The notes under the pieces are model-generated. The model did not search any database, was not told the DNA's origin, and saw only the letters and a list, made by a program, of their open reading frames with translations. Source: Phragmitibacter sp965284365 (GTDB lineage: Bacteria > Verrucomicrobiota > Verrucomicrobiia > Verrucomicrobiales > Verrucomicrobiaceae). From it: a stretch of DNA of 64,000 nt. The stretch is taken from positions 3,906,001-3,970,000 of the forward strand of contig OZ260079.1 of assembly GCA_965284365.1 (NCBI GenBank), given 5' to 3'. Positions 8,203 through 17,036 of this stretch are shown piece after piece (the first letter of the stretch is position 1; every line of letters begins with the position of its first letter). The position numbers and the translations under genes are program-made.

Positions 8203-8925
8203 CTATCGTCCGGGCGAGGGCTGAGCCTCCTCCCGCACGGGCTTGTACCAAAGATCCAGCAGGCGACGATCTTTGAGTGATCTTGGGCCGCTGAACATCA
8301 CTTTGAAAAACAGGCGGGCGATGTAGCCAAAAGAATGGCCGCGCACTTTCCGGCCTGATGTGAGGGACCTGGCAGACAAGACGACGAATTTTCCGTGGTG
8401 CTTTAATGCGGACGCAAAGGCTGCATCTTCCGCAGCATAGAGTGCCGTGCTGAAGCCTCCTGCGGCAAAGTAACCTTGGCGGGTGCAGAAAAGGCAGGAG
8501 CCTCCTGGCTGACCGAATACGCGGCCGATTAACTCAAACATGGGATACAACACTTTCCACCAGAGCGGAAGCTGCCCATCCAGCGCTGGAATGCAGCCAC
8601 CGCCGACAGCTCCCTTTTTGATGGCGGCCAAGGCTTGCGCAATGATGACGCTGCTGACGATCGTGTCGGCATCCACGAAGAACAGGATATCTCCACAAGC
8701 TGCCAACGCGCCGGAGTTACGGGTGGCCGAAATCTGGCGATGAGCGACCTGCACGAGCCGTGCTCCCTGTGCGATAGCGATGGCAGGAGTGGCATCGGAT
8801 GAGGAGTCGTCCACAACCACGATCTCATAGGGAAGATCACCTTCACGCATGGCTTCTCGAATGGAAGCGAGGCAGCCGGGCAACAAAGCTTCTTCGTTAT
8901 AGGCAGGAATGACAAATGAAAGCAT
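8203..8925 (-). CDS. Family 2 glycosyltransferase
   Basis: 240 residues with a GT-A fold. The start MLSFVIPAYNEEALLPGCLASI is the classic nucleotide-sugar-binding strand. VVVDDSSSD supplies the first Asp pair and FFVDADT (about residue 89) is the DXD metal-binding motif. RQISATRNSGA precedes it as usual. The C-terminal part is amphipathic and Arg/Lys-rich but lacks clear membrane helices, so it is probably a peripheral enzyme adding a sugar to a lipid or glycan. The acceptor cannot be told. Closest in style to TIGR04283-like small glycosyltransferases. It appears monocistronic. Confidence 0.88.
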   Translation of the reverse strand: MLSFVIPAYNEEALLPGCLASIREAMREGDLPYEIVVVDDSSSDATPAIAIAQGARLVQVAHRQISATRNSGALAACGDILFFVDADTIVSSVIIAQALAAIKKGAVGGGCIPALDGQLPLWWKVLYPMFELIGRVFGQPGGSCLFCTRQGYFAAGGFSTALYAAEDAAFASALKHHGKFVVLSARSLTSGRKVRGHSFGYIARLFFKVMFSGPRSLKDRRLLDLWYKPVREEAQPSPGR

Positions 8926-9001
8926 GGGAAGTCGCGCAGGGAACCAGTAGGGTAGCCTCAGGTCGTCAAGAGTGACTTAACTAAGGGTATTACGAACGTT
9001 A

Positions 9002-9454
9002 GTGTGCCCGAAGTTAGAGATTCGCGCATGTTCTATTCGCTACGCCGATTCCGATCAGGATCAAGGTGTGCTGCGCGAGTGGCTGGCTGCGAAAGAGAAA
9101 AGTGGTGATGTGGATGGATCCATTTGGACACTGCCGCCGCTACCCAATGAAGAGGCGGATGACGTGGTGACGACAGACGGTGAAGAGATGCCTGAAGCGG
9201 AGCGGGGAGGCATCACTGACACGAAATCCTTTCCCGGTAATACTGGCCTGCGCGCTGTGCCTTTGCTCGCGGCGCTTCTCTCAGACGACCCTTTGACGCT
9301 GGACGCTGGTAGCGCACAGCAAAGAGGTTTTGCGTTCCATGGTTCCCGGTTTCAGATGGGTTCCGAGCCAGACAAGACGGAAAAGATCAGGACGGCTTAC
9401 CAGGGCCTCCAAAAGCCCAGGCCGCGATCTGCGTTGGCATGGGAGGCTCTGTAG
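9002..9454 (+). other. Doubtful ORF in a gene-poor stretch
   Basis: An open frame of 150 codons from GTG. It has no clear ribosome-binding site, no recognisable domain and a composition in the second half (FHGSRFQMGSEPDKTEKIR) unlike a folded protein. Another plus frame at 9355-9477 is also open and runs into the decayed membrane-protein remnant. The 8926-9894 interval therefore holds no convincing intact gene. Either this is a remnant or chance. Confidence 0.25.
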
Positions 9455-9480
9455 TATGTGCTTCCCCAAGAGATGAATGA

Positions 9481-9818
9481 TACCGCGGGGTCATCCGCAC
9501 GCAGACGCGCAGTTTGCGTTTCGTCATTGCTGCTTTCGTCATCGGCGGCGTCATCAGTTTGTTGGAACTGGCCTGCACGGGTCGGTCTACCTTCCCACCA
9601 TCGTCTACATGATGCGGCAGGGCAGCCTCAGCGCCGTTGCTTATCTGCTCCTCTTCAACATCGCATTTGTACTGCCGCTGATCATTATCTTCATCTTCGC
9701 CTGAATGGGAATGAAGAGCGATGCCCTCATCTCCTTTCAGAAGAAGCACACGGCGATTGTGCGCTTTGCCATGGGCTTCCTGTTCCTCGCTCTCTGGATT
9801 GTGCTGTTGGTGGCTTGA
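9481..9818 (+). pseudogene. Decayed C-terminal piece of a CcdA/DsbD-like membrane protein
   Basis: Reading YRGVIRTQTRSLRFVIAAF then VIGGVISLLELACTG in one frame, and VYLPTIVYMMRQGSLSAVA then YLLLFNIAFVLPLIIIFIFA in the next, recovers the C-terminal half of the thiol-disulfide / cytochrome c biogenesis transmembrane family. After an in-frame TGA (9702-9704, where TGG for Trp is expected) it continues MGMKSDALISFQKKHTAIV to a natural stop at 9816. Lesions: one base lost at 9583-9584 (C.G where CAG for Gln is expected), the TGA just named, and another TGA at 9478-9480 at the upstream edge. The N-terminal two thirds of the gene, including the first CxxC helix, are absent. Three membrane helices remain visible in the fragment. 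Confidence 0.75.
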
Positions 9819-9894
9819 CGAGGAGTGATTCCAAGAAATTGATTCCGCAATTCTGCGTGGAAGATGGCACCACCCGGCGCGTTCTTTTCTGTCC

Positions 9895-11841
9895 ATGTTC
9901 ACCACTTCGCGTTGCTTCCCATTTTCGCTTTTCGCATGCGTTGCATTCTCCATCGCAGTCCATGCTGCCGAGTATCCTGCAGCTAAAGTGATTCTAAAGC
10001 CGGGCGAGGAGTATTCAGAGGTGAGACGGACATGGCAGGGTATCCCAGGGGTCGAGCGCGCGGCCAATGGTCGGCTCTGGGCGACCTGGTATTCTGGAGA
10101 TGTCGGTGAGGGCGCCATCGGGAATTATGTCATGGTCGCCACCGCTGCAGATGAAAATGCGAAGTGGTCCAAGCCCATCGTTATCGAAGGGGTGAAGGGC
10201 ACCAAATACGGCGACCCTATTCCATGGATCGATCCCAAAGGCCGGCTCTGGGTATTCTACAACCACTTCACGGAGCGCACGGAAACGGAACCCTTCAAGC
10301 GCGCCACCTTCGCGATTCGCGCGCATGATCCCGCTTCCGCCACACCATCGTGGTCCGCTCCCATCCTTGTGAAGGAAGATGGCATCCTCTTCGGCAAACC
10401 CATCATCCGTAAAGCGGACGGAGCCTGGATTGCTCCCTATTTCGTGAATGGCAAACCCACCTGGAGTGATGAAGTCGCTGGCAAGGAAACGGGTACCTTG
10501 ATCTCCAAAGACGAAGGAGCCTCCTGGCAATGGCTGGGTGGCTGCAGTATCCCCGAGAATCTACGGAACTTCAGTGAGGCGACACTGGCAGAGAGAAAAG
10601 ACGGCAGTCTCTTCACGGTCATCCGCACTTCCGTGGGCCTGTATCAGAGCGACTCGGCCGATGGCGGTAAGACATGGGCGGATCCCACGCCCATGCTTAG
10701 TTTTGAGAAGGGTCCGTCCACCCGCGCGTGTCTTCTCAAGTTAAAGTCAGGGGCTTTCGCTCTTGTTTATCATGATGCTCCTCCCACGACCAAGGGCGGA
10801 TTCCCACGCGCTCGCCTGACTGTCTGGCTTTCGGACGACGAGGGTAAAACCTGGCCGCACATACTGCTCCTTGATGAGCGCACCCGCGTCTCTTATCCCG
10901 ACGCAATGCAGGCTCAAGATGGGCGTATTCACATTGCTTATGATCTGGGTCGATACACGCAGGGCGAGAAATCCATCCTGATCAGCATCATCCGCGAGGA
11001 AGACATCCGCGCTGGCAAGATCGTCTCTACCGATGCCAAACTGAAAATCCTCGCCAATCAATGTTATGGCTACGGCAATCACGCTGATATCCGTGATGAA
11101 GAGAAACTCTCCAAGGAACTGCCGCCCAAAGACAAGCTCGATCTCTATCTCCTTATCGGCCAATCCAACATGGCAGGGCGCGGAATTCTTGATACGCAGC
11201 AGACCCTTTCGCGTTCTCATGTTTTCAAGTTCTCAGCACGCAGTGCCTGGGCCTATGGGATCGAGCCACTTCACACCGACAAACCTCCTGTCGCGGGCGC
11301 TGGCCTCGGCATGAGCTTCGCGCGACAGATGGTGGAAGCGAGTCCGAAGTCGAACATTGGCCTGATTCCTTGTGCGGTCGGTGGCACGCCCTTGCAACGT
11401 TGGCAAAAGGGAGGAGACCTCTATGAACAAGCGCTTGTCAGGGCAAAAGCCGCCATGACTAATGGCACGCTTAAAGGCATTCTCTGGCATCAGGGAGAAG
11501 GCGATGCCGCTAGTGAGGCCACCGCCAGCACCTATGCTGCCCGGCTCTCTCAAATGGTGAAGGATTTGCGTGCTGACCTCGGAGCAGGGGATGTACCTTT
11601 TTTGGCTGGCAAGCTGGGCGAGTTCCTGAAGAAGGAGGGCAAAGACGGTCAACCAAGCTACTGGCCACTGGTAAATGAGCAGATCGCAAGCCTTCCGTCA
11701 TTGGTTCCGAATTGTGCTGTCGTGGAGTCGACCGGACTTGTGCACAAAGGCGATTGGGTGCACTTCGATACCCCTTCACTGCGCGAGTTTGGAGATCGCT
11801 ACGCCGCAGCGATGAAGAAGCTGCAAGGCTCAAAACCCTAA
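9895..11841 (+). CDS. Secreted sialidase-like propeller fused to SGNH acetylesterase
   Basis: 648 residues with a signal peptide (about 1-24, ending VHAAEYP). Residues 30-390 are a BNR/sialidase-type beta-propeller with Asp-box-like turns (SKDEGASWQW, SADGGKTWAD, SDDEGKTWPH). Residues 415-645 are an SGNH esterase of the SASA/CE6 type: LLIGQSNMAGRG carries the nucleophile Ser in block I, GLIPCAVGGTPLQRW is block II, LWHQGEGD is block III, and the C-terminal DWVHFD gives the Asp/His pair. Together they could de-O-acetylate and then cleave, or sense, acetylated sugars such as sialic acids. The propeller lacks a clear YRIP motif, so a strict sialidase function is less certain than the esterase. 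The next gene follows after nine bases, which suggests an operon. Confidence 0.85.
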   Translation: MFTTSRCFPFSLFACVAFSIAVHAAEYPAAKVILKPGEEYSEVRRTWQGIPGVERAANGRLWATWYSGDVGEGAIGNYVMVATAADENAKWSKPIVIEGVKGTKYGDPIPWIDPKGRLWVFYNHFTERTETEPFKRATFAIRAHDPASATPSWSAPILVKEDGILFGKPIIRKADGAWIAPYFVNGKPTWSDEVAGKETGTLISKDEGASWQWLGGCSIPENLRNFSEATLAERKDGSLFTVIRTSVGLYQSDSADGGKTWADPTPMLSFEKGPSTRACLLKLKSGAFALVYHDAPPTTKGGFPRARLTVWLSDDEGKTWPHILLLDERTRVSYPDAMQAQDGRIHIAYDLGRYTQGEKSILISIIREEDIRAGKIVSTDAKLKILANQCYGYGNHADIRDEEKLSKELPPKDKLDLYLLIGQSNMAGRGILDTQQTLSRSHVFKFSARSAWAYGIEPLHTDKPPVAGAGLGMSFARQMVEASPKSNIGLIPCAVGGTPLQRWQKGGDLYEQALVRAKAAMTNGTLKGILWHQGEGDAASEATASTYAARLSQMVKDLRADLGAGDVPFLAGKLGEFLKKEGKDGQPSYWPLVNEQIASLPSLVPNCAVVESTGLVHKGDWVHFDTPSLREFGDRYAAAMKKLQGSKP

Positions 11842-11850
11842 TACGTTGCG

Positions 11851-13152
11851 ATGTCTCGCCATCTCTTCACCATCGGACTGTTGGCCGCAGCTCACTGCGG
11901 GTTTGATTTCTCATCGAGTGCCATCGCTGCGGACAAGACATCGAATACGGAACAACTCGACGGAGCCTTGATCTCCCGTTCCTTCGTGGATCAGGCTCAG
12001 ATTGTTAGCAAGTACGCCACGGAGCAATACGCGCATCAGTCATCCATGCGCATCGTGCGCGGCATCGGCTATGCGGTCTATCAGTGTAACGAAACGTCTC
12101 CTGAAGAGAATAAGGCGGGCCAATTTGCGCGCATGGCCATCTTCAACATTCTTAATCCCGCGGCGACCGCTCGATGGGTGGATATCGCCCAGGCAGGTGA
12201 GTCCTCCAACGGTATCACGATCACGGGCCGCTTCGTAACCGCTGCCACCATTCATCAGACTGATGAAGATAGTTTGCGCGTCTTCTTTTGCTCCCGCGCT
12301 GAAGGTGACACGGATCCTTCTTCACGGGTATTTTACAAAGATTACACCATTTCCACGGGAGCCTTGTCCCCATTGAATCAGGTGCGCTGCACCATCGCGA
12401 AGGATCCTGCGCAGGTTCACGATCTTACCTTGTCGACGGTGCAATCTCACCTGAGCTTTCTTTTCGGGAAAGACTTCGCCGATCAATTTGCCAAGGGCAT
12501 CAGCACGGCCTGCGATTTCATCCAAATCGACGGTCAACTTTACAGCACCATTCAGATCAAGAACTCGCAGGATGGACGCACCCTCTTGCTGACGAATGTC
12601 CTCATGCGCAGCGCAGATCAGGGCGTTACATGGGAATTGCTCGGCGCACCCGATCCGCGACTCTTGCCTGGTGAGGTCAAGATCCTTGCGGAACCCGCCG
12701 TGACGCACGATAAATCACACATCTTCCTGCACCTCCGTTCCAATGTGATCGAGACGGGCTACGTGCTCTGCAAGACACCGAAGAGTGATCTGTTCACCTT
12801 TGATGAGCCAGTGGTGAAATGGACCTACGGTATTGGTCGGCCAACCATAGCGGATTTCGGTCCGCCCATTGGAATCGTTGCCATGTTTACCGCCAAAAGC
12901 GTCCCAATGGGAGGGCAGTCACCGAGTCGTAACAAATGCGATGTCGTGAAAATCGATTCCAAATATGAGACCTACACGAAGGCCTTTTCGATTGTGGACT
13001 ACAATGCAGTAAACACGCCTTTTATGCATCTCTACCAGGATGAGGTGTTCGTCACTTATTCTACCGGTCGCCGTCGGCTGCTGCCGAAGTTCGGCACTTC
13101 CGAAATTGTCTTCAGCAAACTGCGCCGCGAATACTTTGTGCCTCATGAGTGA
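11851..13152 (+). CDS. Secreted protein, probably a divergent beta-propeller
   Basis: 433 residues. A signal peptide is visible (about 1-27, SSSAIAADK). The mature protein is rich in beta strands and has one Asp-box-like segment (RSADQGVTWELLG, about residue 250), which suggests a sialidase-like propeller, but the repeats are degenerate and no catalytic signature (YRIP, paired Arg) was found. It follows the sialidase-esterase gene after nine bases and is probably co-transcribed and active on the same glycan, perhaps as a binding or exo-acting partner. No family name can be supported. Confidence 0.65.
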   Translation: MSRHLFTIGLLAAAHCGFDFSSSAIAADKTSNTEQLDGALISRSFVDQAQIVSKYATEQYAHQSSMRIVRGIGYAVYQCNETSPEENKAGQFARMAIFNILNPAATARWVDIAQAGESSNGITITGRFVTAATIHQTDEDSLRVFFCSRAEGDTDPSSRVFYKDYTISTGALSPLNQVRCTIAKDPAQVHDLTLSTVQSHLSFLFGKDFADQFAKGISTACDFIQIDGQLYSTIQIKNSQDGRTLLLTNVLMRSADQGVTWELLGAPDPRLLPGEVKILAEPAVTHDKSHIFLHLRSNVIETGYVLCKTPKSDLFTFDEPVVKWTYGIGRPTIADFGPPIGIVAMFTAKSVPMGGQSPSRNKCDVVKIDSKYETYTKAFSIVDYNAVNTPFMHLYQDEVFVTYSTGRRRLLPKFGTSEIVFSKLRREYFVPHE

Positions 13153-13170
13153 GCTCTGAGTCACTTCAAG

Positions 13171-13203
13171 AAAAAGCCCGGTAAGTCGCATGACCCCGGG
13201 CTT
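13171..13203 (-). terminator. Terminator of the RND efflux operon
   Basis: AAGCCCGG (13174-13181) pairs with CCGGGCTT (13196-13203). On the minus strand the stem ends in a TTTTT run (13171-13175). It lies 37 bases after the pump stop codon. It may also slow transcription from the convergent gene ending at 13152. Confidence 0.75.
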
Positions 13204-13240
13204 CTCTCACGAAAGCGAAATTGCGGGCAGCTTACGTGTC

Positions 13241-16200
13241 CTAATGCGCTGGCTCAATACCCTTCGGCGTATCGAGGTGCCCGTGCCCACCTTCTTCCTC
13301 GGCCAAAGGCTTCTTCTTCCGGGCAGTCAGCTTGCGGATGACCACATAAAACACGGGTGTCAGGATAAGACCAAAGATCGTAACCCCGATCATGCCGAAA
13401 AACACTGCGGTGCCTAGTGCCTGACGCATCTCGGATCCGGCTCCTTCAGCGAGCACGAGTGGCAACACACCCAGAATGAAAGCAAAGCTCGTCATTAGGA
13501 TGGGGCGAAGGCGCAAACGAGCGGCTTCCACGGCGGCATCGAAAGCGGAGCGGCCATGATCCTCCAACTGTCTCGCAAATTCTACGATCAGAATGGCGTT
13601 CTTGGAAGCCAAGCCCACGAGCACCACCAGTCCGATTTGAGTAAATATGTTATTGTCCAACCCTCGCCACATTACGCCAGCCAGCGCGCTCAAAATGACC
13701 AATGGAACGATTAGGATAATCGCTAAAGGTAAAGACCAGCTTTCATACTGTGCTGCGAGTGCGAGGAACACAAAGATAACGCACAACGGGAAGATGTAGA
13801 TGGCGGCGTTGCCTGCCAGAATTTCCTGTAGAGTGAGGTCTGTCCACTCAAAGGTGAAACCCGGAGGCAGTTCCTCCTTAGCCAGTTTTTCAATCATGGC
13901 AATTGCCTGGCCCGAACTCACCCCCGGCAATGGCGTGCCTGACAAATCCGCACACGCTGCCGTGTTGAAGCGGCTGGCGAGATCGAGACCTGTTGTTTCG
14001 GTCACTTTCACCAAGGTTCCCAACGGCACCATTTCATTCTGGTCGTTGCGAACCTTCAGGCGGGTAATATCAGACGGACTGACGCGGTATTTTGCGTCTG
14101 CCTGAGCCGTCACTTGATAGACGCGGCCAAAGCGGTTGAAGTCATTCACATAAAGGGAACCCAGGCAGATTTGCAGGGTGTCAAAGACATCCGCGAGTCT
14201 TACGCCCATGCTCTTCGCCTTTGTCCGGTCCACTTCCACTTTGATCTGGGGCACGTTCGGTCGCATGGAGGTGAAGACACTCGTCAACCCAGGCAACTGA
14301 TTGGCCTTCATCATCATGTTGAAGGCCACACCCGCCAGAGCGTCTTTACCCTGCGCGTTGTTGTCTTTGATCTGAAGCTTGAAGCCGCCGACCATCCCGA
14401 TGCCATCCACGGGCGGTGTGGGGAAGGAGAGGCAGAGTGCTTCCTCCAAGGCCATGAACTGGCCCATCATCTTGCCGAGCACCACGTTCAGAGCCTTATC
14501 GGGATCACCCTGACGCTTTTCGAAATCCTCAAGGCCGATGAAGATCGAGCCCGCGTTTGGCATGTTGCCGCCTGCCACGAGAGAGAAGCCAGGGAACTCC
14601 ACCGTGTTGACCACACCGGGGATTTTCCGGGCGATCTCACCCATCTTCAGGATGATTTCACGTGTTCGTTCCAGCGAAGCTCCATCCGGAAGCTGAGCGA
14701 AAGCGACGAGGAAGCCTTTGTCCTGATTCGGCACGAAGCCCGAAGGCACCTTATTGAAAATCTTGCCCGTGAGGTAGAGCAGGCCACCATACAGAATCAG
14801 AGCAATGACGGCCAGACGCAAGGTGCGGCGCACCACCGCAGTGTAGGCGCCTGTGAACTTTTCAAAGGTCCAGTTAAAGAGTTTGAAAAACCAACCGAAC
14901 AGGAAGTTGAGGATCCATTGGAACCAATCGGGCTTTGTGCCGTGCGGCTTCAGCAGAATAGCGCTAAGGGCAGGGGAGAGCGTCAGCGAGTTGAATGCCG
15001 AGATGATCGTGGAGACCGCGATGGTCAGCGCGAACTGTTTGTAAAACTGGCCCGTCAGACCTGTCATGAAGGCCGTCGGCACGAACACTGCCGTTAGCAC
15101 AATGGCCACCGCGATGACCGGCCCGCTGACTTCCTCCATCGCCTTCCGCGCGGCCGCTTTTGGCCCGAGGCCCAAGGCCATGTTTCGTTCCACGTTTTCC
15201 ACCACCACGATGGCGTCATCCACCACGATCCCGATGGCCAGCACCAGACCGAAAAGTGTGAGATTGTTCAGGGAGAAGCCGAAGAGCTTCATCACCATGA
15301 ACGTCCCGACAATAGACACCGGCACTGCCAACAGAGGAATGATGGAGGCTCTCCAGTTTTGCAGGAAGACAATGACAACAAGCACCACCAGCAGGAGCGC
15401 TTCGATGAAGGTGTGGATCACCGCATCGATCGACTTTTGCGTGAAGATCGTCGTGTCATACACGATGTCATACTTCAGGCCGGGAGGAAAATTCTGCTTC
15501 AGCTCTTCCATCTTCTGACCCACCGCATGACGGGTCTCCAGGGAGTTGGAACCAGGAAGCTGGAATAGCACCAGTGCTGCCGCTGGCTTGCCGTTGAGAT
15601 AGGAGTCCAGGTTGTAGTCACGTGCGGCAAGTTCCACTCGCGCCACATCTTTGACGCGGGTGACTTGGCCGCTTTCACCGCGCTTGATGATGATATCCGC
15701 GAATTGGTCCACCTCGGTGAGGCGGCCTTGCGTGGTGACGGTGAGTTGGAACTGCGTTCCCGTCGGAGCAGGTTGAGCGCCCAAAACTCCAGCCGCCACT
15801 TGCACGTTCTGCTCGCGAATGGCGTTCACCACGTCGCTTGGCGTCATGTTGCGTGACGCAATCTTGTCGGGATCAAGCCAGATGCGCATGGAGTAGTCAC
15901 GCGCACCGAAGACCTGCACTGAGCCCACGCCAGGAAGCCGGGCCAGTTGGTCTTTGACATTCAGGAAGGCATAGTTGCCTACATACAGTTGATCATAGGT
16001 ATCATCCGGTGAGAGCAAATGCACCACCATCGCCAGGTTCGGAGACTGCTTGATGGTGGTGATGCCCAGCCGGCGCACATCTTCAGGTAACTTCGCCGTG
16101 GCAATGGAAACACGGTTCTGCACCTGAACCTGCGCCATATCCAGGTCCGTGCCCAACTTGAAAGTGATGGTAATCGTGCAGACACCATCAGCCGTACAGT

Positions 16201-16447
16201 TGGACGACATGTAGAGCATGTTCTCCACCCCATTGATTTCCTGCTCAATGGGATTCGCCACCGTCTCAGACACGATCTGCGGGTTAGCACCCGGATACAT
16301 GGCTGTCACCACGACGGTGGGGGGGGCCACCTCGGGATATTGCTCGATAGGCAGCGATTGCATGGCAATCGCGCCGACCAATGTGATGACGATGGAGAGG
16401 ACCGCCGCGAAGATAGGACGGTCTATGAAGAATTTAGCGAAGTTCAT
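13241..16447 (-). CDS. RND efflux pump inner-membrane subunit (HAE1/AcrB type)
   Basis: 1068 residues from MNFAKFFIDRPIFAAVLSIV, the canonical RND start; the longer reading from 16477 adds ten unlikely residues. It has the twelve-helix plan with two large periplasmic loops. The proton relay is intact: Asp-Asp in AIGIVVDDAIVVVENVER (helix 4) and Lys in VGLASKNAILIVEFARQL (helix 10). Motifs GPVIAVAIVLTAVFVPTAF and RPILMTSFAFILGVLPL are typical. Exports hydrophobic and amphiphilic compounds with the adaptor encoded at 17037-18359. An outer-membrane TolC-type gene is not visible nearby, so the exit duct is probably shared. A terminator and the AP2-like gene separate it from the adaptor gene. Confidence 0.96.
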   Translation of the reverse strand: MNFAKFFIDRPIFAAVLSIVITLVGAIAMQSLPIEQYPEVAPPTVVVTAMYPGANPQIVSETVANPIEQEINGVENMLYMSSNCTADGVCTITITFKLGTDLDMAQVQVQNRVSIATAKLPEDVRRLGITTIKQSPNLAMVVHLLSPDDTYDQLYVGNYAFLNVKDQLARLPGVGSVQVFGARDYSMRIWLDPDKIASRNMTPSDVVNAIREQNVQVAAGVLGAQPAPTGTQFQLTVTTQGRLTEVDQFADIIIKRGESGQVTRVKDVARVELAARDYNLDSYLNGKPAAALVLFQLPGSNSLETRHAVGQKMEELKQNFPPGLKYDIVYDTTIFTQKSIDAVIHTFIEALLLVVLVVIVFLQNWRASIIPLLAVPVSIVGTFMVMKLFGFSLNNLTLFGLVLAIGIVVDDAIVVVENVERNMALGLGPKAAARKAMEEVSGPVIAVAIVLTAVFVPTAFMTGLTGQFYKQFALTIAVSTIISAFNSLTLSPALSAILLKPHGTKPDWFQWILNFLFGWFFKLFNWTFEKFTGAYTAVVRRTLRLAVIALILYGGLLYLTGKIFNKVPSGFVPNQDKGFLVAFAQLPDGASLERTREIILKMGEIARKIPGVVNTVEFPGFSLVAGGNMPNAGSIFIGLEDFEKRQGDPDKALNVVLGKMMGQFMALEEALCLSFPTPPVDGIGMVGGFKLQIKDNNAQGKDALAGVAFNMMMKANQLPGLTSVFTSMRPNVPQIKVEVDRTKAKSMGVRLADVFDTLQICLGSLYVNDFNRFGRVYQVTAQADAKYRVSPSDITRLKVRNDQNEMVPLGTLVKVTETTGLDLASRFNTAACADLSGTPLPGVSSGQAIAMIEKLAKEELPPGFTFEWTDLTLQEILAGNAAIYIFPLCVIFVFLALAAQYESWSLPLAIILIVPLVILSALAGVMWRGLDNNIFTQIGLVVLVGLASKNAILIVEFARQLEDHGRSAFDAAVEAARLRLRPILMTSFAFILGVLPLVLAEGAGSEMRQALGTAVFFGMIGVTIFGLILTPVFYVVIRKLTARKKKPLAEEEGGHGHLDTPKGIEPAH

Positions 16448-16474
16448 GTATGAGGAGACCGAAGACCAGCACTG

Positions 16475-16510
16475 CAAAAATCGGCCTCCCGCATTTCGCT
16501 AAGGAGGCCG
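16475..16510 (-). terminator. Terminator between the AP2-like gene and the RND pump gene
   Basis: CGGCCTCC (16482-16489) pairs with GGAGGCCG (16503-16510). On the minus strand it is followed by ATTTTT. It starts six bases after the AP2-like stop and leaves 28 bases before the pump start, so the pump needs readthrough or antitermination. Confidence 0.7.
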
Positions 16511-16515
16511 TAATT

Positions 16516-16962
16516 TTACCGGGAGCGTGTGGCCTGCAGCAGCCCGTTCAGACGGGCTTCGATGGCAAGTTCCTTAGCTTTGCGAACGCCATACTTGGCG
16601 ATGGAAAAGCGGCGGGTGTGGCGTTGGCCTTTCTTGTCAGACCAAGCCGATGTCCAAAATTCATATTCGCGGCCCTTGGACACGCTCGTAATGCGGCGCA
16701 CACCCGGGATGCGGGCGGAAGGCTTGGCTTCCTGAAGCAGCTTCACTTTGAGTTCTGGAGTTACCACAGGCATCGTTTCACGCAGTTCCTGCCACTCCGT
16801 CTGCGCATGTTCGAGCGCGGCTTTCTTTGTGCGGAGCTTGCCGTAGTAGTAATAGCGCTGAGTGACTTGGCCCTTGTGAGTGATCACAATGCGGTAGCGC
16901 TTCTCGCCGTTCGGCAGGATTTCGTGATAGAGCCCTGGGTATTTGGGTACAGTACGAGACAT
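16516..16962 (-). CDS. Putative DNA-binding protein with two AP2-like domains
   Basis: 148 residues, very basic, no membrane segment. Residues 86-140 run IPGVRR, then FWTSAWSDKKGQRHTRRFS, then IAKYGVRKAKELAIEAR. This follows the AP2/ERF plan: three strands with W-A-W and G, a phenylalanine-led strand, then an amphipathic helix containing A..LA..AR. Residues 7-58 repeat the plan (YPGLYHEILPNGEKRYRIV, then KKAALEHAQTEW). Similar units occur in bacterial AP2 proteins related to integrase and homing-endonuclease DNA-binding domains. It lies between the adaptor and pump genes, on the same strand, and has its own terminator. A role in regulating the pump is inference from position. An uncharacterised housekeeping family is equally possible. 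Confidence 0.6.
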   Translation of the reverse strand: MSRTVPKYPGLYHEILPNGEKRYRIVITHKGQVTQRYYYYGKLRTKKAALEHAQTEWQELRETMPVVTPELKVKLLQEAKPSARIPGVRRITSVSKGREYEFWTSAWSDKKGQRHTRRFSIAKYGVRKAKELAIEARLNGLLQATRSR

Positions 16963-17036
16963 GGCTTAGGTTTGTTATTTGGGTAGGTTGTGGTTACGAA
17001 TGGAGGATTGGTGCACGAAAACAGATACGACCCGAA

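Noticed and set aside
9002..9454. Possible new gene in the gene-poor stretch
   Set aside because: No ribosome-binding site, family or composition support; kept only as a doubtful ORF.
14114..15097. Plus-strand ORF of 327 codons
   Set aside because: It is antisense to the RND pump gene, whose motifs are intact; no ribosome-binding site and a His/Glu-rich composition typical of shadow frames.
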